Shown piece by piece: positions 55,487-62,657 of a DNA stretch of 64,000 nucleotides (the stretch's first letter is position 1; each line of letters begins with the position of its first letter). This DNA comes from Baekduia alba (GTDB taxonomy: Bacteria > Actinomycetota > Thermoleophilia > Solirubrobacterales > Solirubrobacteraceae): contig NZ_CP114013.1 of assembly GCF_028416635.1 (NCBI RefSeq), positions 3,410,001 through 3,474,000 on the forward strand, read 5' to 3'. Below the pieces are notes generated by a model. That model was not told where the DNA came from, searched no databases, and was given only the letters and a program-made list of their open reading frames with translations. Made by a program: the position numbers and the translations under genes.

Positions 55487-56263
55487 ATGGCGGAGACCAC
55501 GCCCCTGCTCGAGTTGCGGGGCATCACCAAGCGGTTCGGCGCGGTTCGCGCGCTGAACGGCGTGGACTTCCGGGTCATGCCCGGCGAGGTCGTTGGCCTC
55601 GTCGGTGACAATGGCGCGGGCAAGTCCACGCTCGTCAAGGTCATCTCGGGCATCCACCCGGGGGACGAGGGCGAATACCTGTGGGACGGGCAGAAGGTGT
55701 CCGTCAGCACCCCACCGGACGCCACGCACCTCGGGATCGCGACGGTGTACCAGGACCTCGCCTTGTGCGACAACCTGGACGTCGTCGAGAACCTGTTCCT
55801 CGGGCAGGAGGCCACCACGAGTGGCCTCCTGGACGAGGTCACCATGGAGAAGAAGGCCAACGACCTGCTCGCCGAGCTGTCGGTCACCACGATCCAGTCC
55901 GTGCGCGGCGAGGTCGGGGCGATGTCCGGAGGTCAGCGCCAGTCGGTCGCGATCGCGCGCTCGCTGCTGGGCGAGCCGAAGATGGTCATCCTGGACGAGC
56001 CGACCGCGGCGTTGGGCGTCCAGCAGACCGCGCAGGTCCTGGCGCTGATCAAGCGCCTGAAGGGCCGCGGCCTGGGCGTGATCGTCATCTCCCACAACCT
56101 TCGTGACGTCTTCGAGGTCGTCGACCGCATCTGGGTCATGCGCCTGGGTGCCAACGGCGGCGAGTTCGACGTCAACAACACCAACGAGCAGGAAGTCGTC
56201 GCCGCCATCACCGGGCTCACCGGCAACGGCCAGCGCAAGACGGAAGGAACGGTGACCCAGTGA
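55487..56263 (+). CDS. Sugar ABC transporter ATP-binding protein (half-size XylG)
   Basis: 258 residues with a single ABC domain: Walker A GDNGAGKST (40-48), signature MSGGQRQSVAIAR, Walker B MVILDEPTAAL and switch His in VISHNL. Xylose and ribose ABC ATPases normally carry two such domains (about 500 residues); here one copy must serve as a homodimer, as in FrcA-type systems. It energises uptake through the downstream permease. AAAGGGAG precedes the ATG; the stop overlaps the permease GTG. Confidence 0.92.
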   Translation: MAETTPLLELRGITKRFGAVRALNGVDFRVMPGEVVGLVGDNGAGKSTLVKVISGIHPGDEGEYLWDGQKVSVSTPPDATHLGIATVYQDLALCDNLDVVENLFLGQEATTSGLLDEVTMEKKANDLLAELSVTTIQSVRGEVGAMSGGQRQSVAIARSLLGEPKMVILDEPTAALGVQQTAQVLALIKRLKGRGLGVIVISHNLRDVFEVVDRIWVMRLGANGGEFDVNNTNEQEVVAAITGLTGNGQRKTEGTVTQ

Positions 56264-57507
56264 GCACCACGGCCGAGCCCACCCCGCCGCCCGTCGAGCC
56301 GGACCCCACGGCGGCCGCGGCGCAGAAGGAGTCGCTGCCGACCAGCGGTCGCGACTTCCTGAACCGCATCCGCACCGGCGACCTCGGGTCCCTGCGCGTC
56401 CTGTTCCTGCTGGCGATCGTCTGGGTCATCTTCCAGTCGCAGGAATCGCGGTTCCTCAGCTCCACGAACATCGTCAACCTGTCGCTGCAGATCACCGCGG
56501 TCGCGCTGATCTCGGTCGGCGTCGTCCTGGTCCTGCTGCTGGGCGAGATCGACCTGTCGGTGGGCGCGGTCTCCGGCCTGTGCTCAGCGATCGTCGCGGT
56601 GCTGAGCGTCAAGCACGGCTGGGGCCCCGTTCCGGCGATCCTCGCCGGCCTCGCGGCCGGCGGGGCGATCGGCTGCTTCCAGGGCTTCATCTCCACGCGG
56701 TTCGGGATTCCGACCTTCGTCGTCACCCTGGCGGGCCTGCTCATCTGGCAGGGCGCCCAGCTCAAGGTGCTGGGCGACACCGGCACCGTGAACCTCAATC
56801 CGGGCCTGCTGACCGACCTGGCCGGCAAGTTCCTGTCCGACAGCGTCTCCTGGGTCGTGGCGATCGCCGGCGTCGCGTTCTTCGCGGCCGTCACGCTGTT
56901 CGGGTACCGGCGGCGCCTGGCCAGCGGGCTGAGCGCACCGCCCATGGTGCTCATCGTGATCCGGATCGCCGCGGTGGCGATCGCGGGGCTGCTGTTCACG
57001 TACGTCGCCAACAAGGACCGCGGCGTGCCGGTAGCAGTGCTGATCCTCCTGGCCTTCGTGGCCTCCTTCGACTTCATGACGCGGCGAACCCGGTTCGGAC
57101 GCCACATCTACGCCGTCGGCGGCAACGCAGAGGCCGCCCGTCGTGCCGGCATCGCCGTCTTCCGCGTCCGCGTGATCGTGTTCACGCTGGCGTCGACGAT
57201 GGCGGCGGTCGGCGGCATCATGGCCGCGTCCCGCCTGTTGGCGGTCAACCAGTCCTCCGGCGGCTCGGACCTGCTGCTGAACTCGATCGCGGGTCCGGTC
57301 ATCGCGGGCACGTCGCTGTTCGGCGGCCGCGGCAACGTGTGGAGCGCTCTGCTCGGCGCGTTGGTGATCGGCTCGATCTCGAACGGGATGGACCTGCTGG
57401 CCTACACCTCGGCCACGAAGTTCATGGTCACGGGCGCCGTCCTCCTCGGCGCGGTCATCCTGGACTCGCTGGCCCGCATGGGTCGCGCGCAGTCCGGCCG
57501 CGTGTAG
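56260..57507 (+). CDS. xylH: Sugar ABC transporter permease (XylH-like)
   Basis: 415 residues with about ten membrane segments, starting at a GTG overlapping the ATPase stop (GTGA). Family motifs are VGVVLVLLLGEIDLSVGAVSGL, STRFGIPTFVVTLAGLLIWQGAQL, and the long loop GRHIYAVGGNAEAARRAGI before the last helices; the substrate-exit region SSGGSDLLLNSIAGPVIAGTSLFGGRGN is typical of the XylH/RbsC superfamily. The last gene before a strong terminator. Confidence 0.93.
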   Translation: MSTTAEPTPPPVEPDPTAAAAQKESLPTSGRDFLNRIRTGDLGSLRVLFLLAIVWVIFQSQESRFLSSTNIVNLSLQITAVALISVGVVLVLLLGEIDLSVGAVSGLCSAIVAVLSVKHGWGPVPAILAGLAAGGAIGCFQGFISTRFGIPTFVVTLAGLLIWQGAQLKVLGDTGTVNLNPGLLTDLAGKFLSDSVSWVVAIAGVAFFAAVTLFGYRRRLASGLSAPPMVLIVIRIAAVAIAGLLFTYVANKDRGVPVAVLILLAFVASFDFMTRRTRFGRHIYAVGGNAEAARRAGIAVFRVRVIVFTLASTMAAVGGIMAASRLLAVNQSSGGSDLLLNSIAGPVIAGTSLFGGRGNVWSALLGALVIGSISNGMDLLAYTSATKFMVTGAVLLGAVILDSLARMGRAQSGRV

Positions 57508-57537
57508 ACGCACCGCGGTTCTCGTAGGGCCCTCGAC

Positions 57538-57578
57538 GGGGCGGGCGGTCTTCGGACCGGCCGCCCCGTCTTGCGTTT
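57538..57578 (+). terminator. Intrinsic terminator of the xyl operon
   Basis: A 13-bp GC stem with a single mismatch (left arm 57538-57550, right arm 57555-57567) closed by a TTCG tetraloop, then a T-rich run (GTCTTGCGTTTG). It lies 30 bp after the xylH stop and is the clearest terminator in the window. Confidence 0.88.
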
Positions 57579-57600
57579 GCGCGCCGTGCCGTTGGTGCGG

Positions 57601-57606
57601 TAACTT
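57601..57606 (+). promoter_or_regulatory. -10 box (leaderless) for the DeoR operon
   Basis: TAACTT, 8 nt before the ATG at 57615. Confidence 0.45.
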
Positions 57607-57614
57607 GCGGTCAC

Positions 57615-58394
57615 ATGCGTGATTCTGCGGTTTTGCTTCCGGATGCTCGGCGCGAGGCGATCCTCGGCGCCCTGGCCCGTGACGGCCGCGTCGTCGCGAC
57701 GCAGCTGGCGGCGGCGCTGGGCGTGTCGGACGACACGGTGCGGCGCGATCTGGACGAGCTCGCGGCGTCCGGCCGGGTGCGGCGCGTCCGCGGCGGCGCG
57801 CTACCGGCCGCGGCGTCCACCCCGCCGCGCATGGCGGAGCGGATCGAGCACGCGACGCCGGCGAAGGCCGCGGTCGCGGCGCGGGCCGCGGCGCTGCTGG
57901 CCGACGAGGACGTCGTGTCGTTCGGCGGCGGGACCACGTGCCTGGCGGTCGCGCGGCTGCTGGCGACCGACGGGCGGTCGCGGCAGGTGCTGACCACGTC
58001 GCCCGACGTGGCGCTCGCGCTGGCCGACGCGCCCGGCGAGGTGCTGCTGGCCGGCGGGCGGCTGGAGCCGGACTCGCGGACGACCGTGGGCGCCGAGGCG
58101 ATCGACGCGGTCCGGCGCGTGCGGCCAGGCGTCGCGGTGCTGGGCGCGTGCTCGCTGCACCCGGCGGTGGGACTGACGACGTACTGCGCCGGCGAGGCCG
58201 AGGTGCTGCGCGAGCAGGCGGCGTGCGCGGGACGGCTGATGGTGGCGACCGAGGGCGTGAAGCTCGGCTCGACCGCGGCGCACGTCGTGGCGGCGGCCGA
58301 CGACGTCGCGCAGCTCGTGACCGACGCGGCGAGCGCGCCGGACGCCGAGCTGACCGCGCTGCGGGCGCTGGGCGTGGAGGTGGTGCTGGCGTGA
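57615..58394 (+). CDS. DeoR/GlpR family transcriptional regulator
   Basis: 259 residues. The N-terminal HTH (LGALARDGRVVATQLAAALGVSDDTVRRDLDELAASGRVRRVRGGA) is followed by a DeoR sugar-phosphate sensing domain: DVVSFGGGTTCLAVARLL, LAGGRLEPDSRTTVGAEA, ATEGVKLGSTA and VTDAAS. It is first in a three-gene run (MFS transporter, HAD phosphatase), joined by 4-nt overlaps, so its ligand is probably a phosphorylated sugar. Confidence 0.9.
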   Translation: MRDSAVLLPDARREAILGALARDGRVVATQLAAALGVSDDTVRRDLDELAASGRVRRVRGGALPAAASTPPRMAERIEHATPAKAAVAARAAALLADEDVVSFGGGTTCLAVARLLATDGRSRQVLTTSPDVALALADAPGEVLLAGGRLEPDSRTTVGAEAIDAVRRVRPGVAVLGACSLHPAVGLTTYCAGEAEVLREQAACAGRLMVATEGVKLGSTAAHVVAAADDVAQLVTDAASAPDAELTALRALGVEVVLA

Positions 58395-59575
58395 GCGCCC
58401 TCACCCCGTCGCCGCGCGCGGCGGTCACGACGATCTTCCTCCTCAACGGCGCCCTGCTCGGCACGTGGGGCGCGCGCATCCCGGCGATCCAGGACGGGCT
58501 CGACACCGGGCCGGGTGGGATCGCGGTCGCGCTGGCGGCGCTGGCCGCGGGCGCCCTGATCGCGATGCCGACCGCAGGGCGGCTGGTGAGTGGGCACGGC
58601 AGCGCCACCGTCGTCCGCATCGCGGTGGCCGTTCTGGGCCTCGGGCTCGTGGCGCCGGCCGTCATGCCGTCGGTCGGGCTGCTGGCGGCGTCGACGTTCG
58701 TGCTGGGCCTGGCCAACGGGGCGCTCGACGTGTCGATGAACGTGCAGGGCGTCGAGGTCGAGCGCCGGGCCCGCCGGGCGATCTTCTCGTCGATGCACGC
58801 CGCGTTCAGCGCGGGCGGCCTGGTCGGCGCGGGGATCGCGGCGCTCGCGGCGGCGACCGACGTCGGCGCGACGGCGAACTTCCTGGTCGTCGGCCTGGCC
58901 GCCGCGGCGGTCGGCGAGTGGGTCTCGCGGTCGCTGGTGGCGGACTCGCAGCCCGCGCCGGAGGCCGCGCATGCGTCGCCGGCAGGTACGACGAGCGGGC
59001 GCTGGAAGCTGGGCGGGCTGGCGTTCTGCTGCCTCTTCGCCGAGGGCGCGGCGATGGACTGGAGCGCAGTGCACCTGCGCGCGATCGGGGCGGGCGCGGC
59101 GGTGGCGGCGCTGGCCTATGCCGCCTACTCGATCGCGATGGCCTCCGGCCGGCTGACCGGCGACCGCCTGAGCGAGCGGCTGGGGCCGGTGACGCTGGCG
59201 CGCCGCGGCGGGCTGCTGGCCGGCCTGGCGATGACGACCTCGCTCGTCGTCGGCGACCCGGCCGTGGGTCTGTTGGCCTACATCCTGCTCGGCGCCGGGC
59301 TGTCGGTCATCACGCCGATGGTCTTCCGCGCGGCGGCGACCGGCGGCGACGCCGGCCCCGCGCTGGCGGCCGTCACGACCACCGGGTACCTGGGGCTGCT
59401 GGCCGGGCCGCCGATCATCGGCGCGGTCGCGTCGGTGACGTCGGTGCCGACGTCGCTGGTGCTGGTGATCGTGGCGGCGGCCTGCGTCGTCGTCGGCGCG
59501 GGTGCGCTCGCGCCGCCGTCCGGCCGCGTCGCCGCCGCGCCGTTGTCCACCACGTCGACCCCCGAGGCCGCATGA
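58391..59575 (+). CDS. MFS transporter (sugar/fucose-permease-like)
   Basis: 394 residues with about 12 membrane helices, GTG start overlapping the DeoR stop. The first loop carries AGRLVSGHG; helix 4 has FVLGLANGALDVSMNVQGVEVERR, a motif of the fucose/glucose-permease-like MFS branch. It is probably a sugar or sugar-alcohol importer or exporter matched to the DeoR regulator and HAD phosphatase. Confidence 0.85.
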   Translation: MSALTPSPRAAVTTIFLLNGALLGTWGARIPAIQDGLDTGPGGIAVALAALAAGALIAMPTAGRLVSGHGSATVVRIAVAVLGLGLVAPAVMPSVGLLAASTFVLGLANGALDVSMNVQGVEVERRARRAIFSSMHAAFSAGGLVGAGIAALAAATDVGATANFLVVGLAAAAVGEWVSRSLVADSQPAPEAAHASPAGTTSGRWKLGGLAFCCLFAEGAAMDWSAVHLRAIGAGAAVAALAYAAYSIAMASGRLTGDRLSERLGPVTLARRGGLLAGLAMTTSLVVGDPAVGLLAYILLGAGLSVITPMVFRAAATGGDAGPALAAVTTTGYLGLLAGPPIIGAVASVTSVPTSLVLVIVAAACVVVGAGALAPPSGRVAAAPLSTTSTPEAA

Positions 59576-60213
59576 CATCGCTCTCCCCCGTCGCCGTCCT
59601 GTCCGATCTCGACGGCGTGCTCGTCGACTCCGGCGACTCCATCGAGGTGACCTGGAGCACCTGGGCGCGCGGGCACGGGATCGACCCGGAGGTGCTGCGC
59701 GGGCGGATCCACGGACGGCCGGCGGGTGCGGTGATCCGCGAGGTCGCGCCGCACCTGGACGCCGACGCCGAGGCGGCGGCCGTGTCGCAGATGGACATCG
59801 ACGGGCCGCCGGCCAAGCTGCTGCCCGGCGCGATGGAGCTGCTGCGCGGCGGCGCCGGCGTGCCGGTCGCGGTCGTGACGTCGTGCCCGGACGCGCTGGC
59901 CCACGTCCGGCTGACGGCGGTCGACCTCCCGGTGCCGGAGGTGCTGGTGACGAGCGACCGCGTCTCGGTGGGCAAGCCGGATCCGGAGGGCTACCGGCTG
60001 GCGGCGTCGGAGCTGGGCGTCGACGTGGGCGGCTGCGTCGTCTTCGAGGACGCGCCGGCCGGCGTGGCCGCGGGCGTGGCGGCGGGCGCCGTGGTCGTGG
60101 GGATCCTGACGACGCACGCGGCCGACGAGCTGGTCGCCGCGGGCGCGATCGAGGTCGCCGCGACGGTGGCCGACGCGCTGGCGCTGTTCACCGCGGCCGA
60201 TCGGGCCGAGTAG
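59572..60213 (+). CDS. HAD superfamily sugar-phosphatase-like hydrolase
   Basis: 213 residues. Motif I is LSDLDGVLVDS (D12, D14), motif II VAVVTSC, motif III K-x18-20-D in VSVGKPDPEGY, and GGCVVFEDAPAGVAAGVAAG closing. The small cap suits beta-phosphoglucomutase or 2-deoxyglucose-6-phosphatase relatives. The ATG overlaps the MFS stop (ATGA). It may act on a sugar phosphate and modulate the DeoR effector. Confidence 0.9.
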   Translation: MTSLSPVAVLSDLDGVLVDSGDSIEVTWSTWARGHGIDPEVLRGRIHGRPAGAVIREVAPHLDADAEAAAVSQMDIDGPPAKLLPGAMELLRGGAGVPVAVVTSCPDALAHVRLTAVDLPVPEVLVTSDRVSVGKPDPEGYRLAASELGVDVGGCVVFEDAPAGVAAGVAAGAVVVGILTTHAADELVAAGAIEVAATVADALALFTAADRAE

Positions 60214-60258
60214 CGCTTTGCCTTGCACGCGGCGGCGCCCGCCGCGAACGTCCACGTG

Positions 60259-60618
60259 ATGGACCAGCCCTTCTTCTCCGCCCTCCTCGCCGGCGACGCC
60301 ACCGCGCTCGGCGCGCTGCTGACCGACGACTTCATCCTGGTCGACGTGATGGCCGGCGGCGTCATCGACCGGGCGTCGCTCCTCGACGTCGTCGGGAGCG
60401 GGCAGATGACGTTCGAGAGCATCGAAACGCCGACGCCCGCGTCGGCGCGCAGCTACGGCGACGCCACGATGGTCACCATCGGCGAGACGCGGATGAGCGG
60501 ACGCTTCGGCGACGAGGCGTGGTCGGCCCACAGCCGGTACACGCACGTGTTCGTGCGGGCGGACGCCTCCTCGCCCTGGCTCCTCGCCTCGGCGCAGGGG
60601 ACTCAGATCGCAGAGTGA
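60259..60618 (+). CDS. SnoaL/DUF4440-like NTF2-fold protein
   Basis: 119 residues: DQPFFSALLAGDATALGALLTDDFILVDVMAGGVIDRASLLDVV, then MVTIGETRMSGRF and RYTHVFVRADASSPWLLASAQGT, a typical DUF4440 small NTF2 fold. ATG 60259 was chosen; an in-frame TTG at 60223 would add 12 residues without family similarity. Function unknown. Confidence 0.75.
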   Translation: MDQPFFSALLAGDATALGALLTDDFILVDVMAGGVIDRASLLDVVGSGQMTFESIETPTPASARSYGDATMVTIGETRMSGRFGDEAWSAHSRYTHVFVRADASSPWLLASAQGTQIAE

Positions 60619-60680
60619 GGCGCGGGTAGCGGCGCGGGTGGGCCGCCGGCGTCAGTGGCGCCCGGCGCGTTTCGTGTTGC

Positions 60681-60994
60681 GCGGGGCGTGGTGCGTCCGT
60701 CATCAAGGGCGTGTGAGTGTGGAGGCGGCGCTCCGTGTCGTCGGTGTGGTTCGTCCTCGTGGCAGCGCGGGGCGGGCGGTTCGGGGCCGAAGTGAGGGTG
60801 CGTCGGAGGTCTGTGTCGTCTGGTGGTCCGCATAGGGCCACCAGACGACACGGACCAGGATTCGGCGGCGATCCGGTGCGACCCTTCGGCCCCGAACCGC
60901 CCGCCCCGGAGCACGACCAGCGACGAGCCACGCCGACCCCGGTCGCGCCGCCCAACGCCTTCACGCCCTTGATGACGGACGCACCACGCCCCGC
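60681..60994. repeat. Large diverged inverted repeat (non-coding element)
   Basis: Two inverted copies of an approximately 150-bp sequence. Three blocks are exactly complementary: 33 bp (60681-60713 with 60962-60994), 24 bp (60769-60792 with 60884-60907) and 14 bp (60813-60826 with 60838-60851), the last closing an 11-nt loop. The sequence between the blocks (55/54 bp and 20/32 bp) is still recognisably related. It lies in a 708-bp gap without any credible gene. It could fold into one long RNA hairpin or a DNA cruciform. Confidence 0.85.
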
Positions 60995-61326
60995 ACCACC
61001 ACCAACGCCCCGCACTGAAGACCAACCACGCCCGCGGCCAACGGCCAACGGCCAACGCCGAGGCACATCGACCGACCCCGGCGGAGACCTCAGCACGGCG
61101 GCGCCGCCAGCCCCGACCACGCACCGATGCCCGAGCACCGATGCCCGAGCGCCGGCACCCGCGACGACGCCAACCGCGGCCAGCCGCAAAGGCGACGCCT
61201 TCCGCGATCGAGGCGCGTCAACCGGCGGCCAGCGGAGACGCGAGGCGACGGGGCCGCCAGCCCGGACGACGCATCGGCCGCCGAGCGCCGGCACCCGCGC
61301 CAAGCCAGCCGCCGCTGCGGCGGCGC
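60995..61326. repeat. Non-coding stretch with short diverged direct repeats
   Basis: Between the inverted element and the transglycosylase stop there is no credible gene. It contains three GGCCAAC units in tandem (about 61038-61058), two ACCGATGCCCGAGC units 15 bp apart (61122 and 61137), and a 17-bp word beginning GAGCGCCGGC repeated about 136 bp apart (61147 and 61283) within loosely similar flanks. It may be an old tandem duplication or part of the neighbouring element. Confidence 0.5.
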
Positions 61327-61980
61327 CTACAGCCCCAGCTCTGACCGGTAGTTCGTCCGGTACTGCTTCCGCGCGTCCATGACCTTGGTCACGTAGGAGC
61401 GGGTCTCGCCGAAGGGGATGGCGTTGATGTCCAAGGACTTGTCCTTGGAGCGGGCGGTGGAGATCCACTGGTCGACGTTGCCTTCGCCCGCGTTGTAGGC
61501 GGCGAGCACCAGTGGGACGTCGTCGCCGTAGCGCTGCATCAGGTACTTGAGGTAGTAGGCGCCGTAGGCGATGTTGACCTGCGGCGTGCCGAGGTCGGAG
61601 ATGTGGAACTGCGTGCCGCCGGACTTGTGCGCGATGTACTGCGCGGTCGCGGGCGTCAGCTGCATCAGGCCCTTGGCGCCGGCGCTCGACGTGCGGCCGT
61701 CGATGAAGTGCGACTCCGCGTAGATCACGCCGGCGATCAGGGCGGGATCGAGGCCCTTGTCGTGCGCCTGCTGGCGGATGATGTCCTCGTGGCGCAGCGG
61801 GAGCGAGATCTCCGTGACCGTGTGGTGGACCACCGGCCGCAGCGCGACGACGGCGCACGCGGCCAGCACGCCCGCCGTCAGGATCGCCATGATGCGGCGC
61901 CGGCGGACCTGCGCGCGGCGCTGCGCGGCGACCCGTGCGGGCGCGCGGCGGCGCGATGCGGTGGCGGTTCGCGTGCTCAT
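61327..61980 (-). CDS. Soluble lytic transglycosylase-like membrane-anchored protein
   Basis: 217 residues. A very basic cytoplasmic start (ASRRRAPARVAAQRRAQVRRRR) is followed by one hydrophobic anchor (about 30-50) and an SLT domain: catalytic Glu in VIYAESHF (E89), SAGAKGLMQLTPATAQYIA, LVLAAYNAGEGNVDQW. It cuts peptidoglycan on the outer face of the membrane. The ATG overlaps the coaE stop (ATGA). Confidence 0.92.
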   Translation of the reverse strand: MSTRTATASRRRAPARVAAQRRAQVRRRRIMAILTAGVLAACAVVALRPVVHHTVTEISLPLRHEDIIRQQAHDKGLDPALIAGVIYAESHFIDGRTSSAGAKGLMQLTPATAQYIAHKSGGTQFHISDLGTPQVNIAYGAYYLKYLMQRYGDDVPLVLAAYNAGEGNVDQWISTARSKDKSLDINAIPFGETRSYVTKVMDARKQYRTNYRSELGL

Positions 61981-62645
61981 CGGGAGGCGGACAGCTTGCC
62001 AAGCACGGAGGACAGCGCCGACTCCAGGTCAGCCTCCGTACCGTCGTTCTGCACCACGAACGTCGCTCTTTGCGCCTTCTCGTCCTGCGTGAGCTGGCGT
62101 GCGGCGCGCTCGTCGACGGCCTCGTGCCCGCGGGCGGCAGCACGCGCGCGCCGCACATCCTCGTCCGCGACGACGGCGATCGTCGCGTCATACATCTCGT
62201 GCATCCCGGCCTCGAACAGCAGCGGCGTCTCCACCACTGCGGCCTTCGGCGCCGGGTCGGCGTCCTCCTGCCCGGTCCGGAACGCCCAGACGCGCGCGCC
62301 GACGAGTGGCCACAGCAGCCCCTCGAGCCACTCGCGCTCGCTCGGCTCCCCGAACACGCGCCGCGCGATCGCGCCGCGGTCGACCACGCCGTCGGCGTCG
62401 ACGACGTCCGTGCCCCAGCGCTCGACGACCGCGTCGATCACCGCGTCGGACTCGTACAGCTCGTGAACGACCGCGTCGGTCGACAGCGTCGCCGCCCCCA
62501 GCCGCCCGAGAGCGGCCAGCGCCGTCGACTTCCCGGAGCCCAGCCCGCCGGTCAACCCGACGAAGGGCACACGGAAACGACCGACGGCCGCACCATCCTC
62601 GGTGCGGCCGTCGGTGAAATCGTCCTGTGACGAAGGTGCGGCCAT
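61977..62645 (-). CDS. coaE: Dephospho-CoA kinase
   Basis: 222 residues. It phosphorylates dephospho-CoA in the last step of coenzyme A synthesis. P-loop VGLTGGLGSGKST (29-41), the Asp of LSTDAVVHELY, and VVETPLLFEAGM are visible. About 25 acidic residues precede the usual start, so the true start could be internal, but no other close start fits better. It lies between the transglycosylase and rpsA; CoA links it to the pan genes at 13-16 kb. Confidence 0.95.
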   Translation of the reverse strand: MAAPSSQDDFTDGRTEDGAAVGRFRVPFVGLTGGLGSGKSTALAALGRLGAATLSTDAVVHELYESDAVIDAVVERWGTDVVDADGVVDRGAIARRVFGEPSEREWLEGLLWPLVGARVWAFRTGQEDADPAPKAAVVETPLLFEAGMHEMYDATIAVVADEDVRRARAAARGHEAVDERAARQLTQDEKAQRATFVVQNDGTEADLESALSSVLGKLSASR

Positions 62646-62657
62646 GGGCCGCGGTCC

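Noticed and set aside
60681-60994. Inverted repeat as insertion-sequence ends or a retron
   Set aside because: No transposase, reverse transcriptase or target-site duplication was seen; the two copies are adjacent and centred on an 11-nt loop.
60603-61382. Overlapping ORFs in the gene-free region near 61 kb
   Set aside because: Translations are Arg/Pro/Ala-rich, lie over inverted or direct repeats and show no start signals or motifs.
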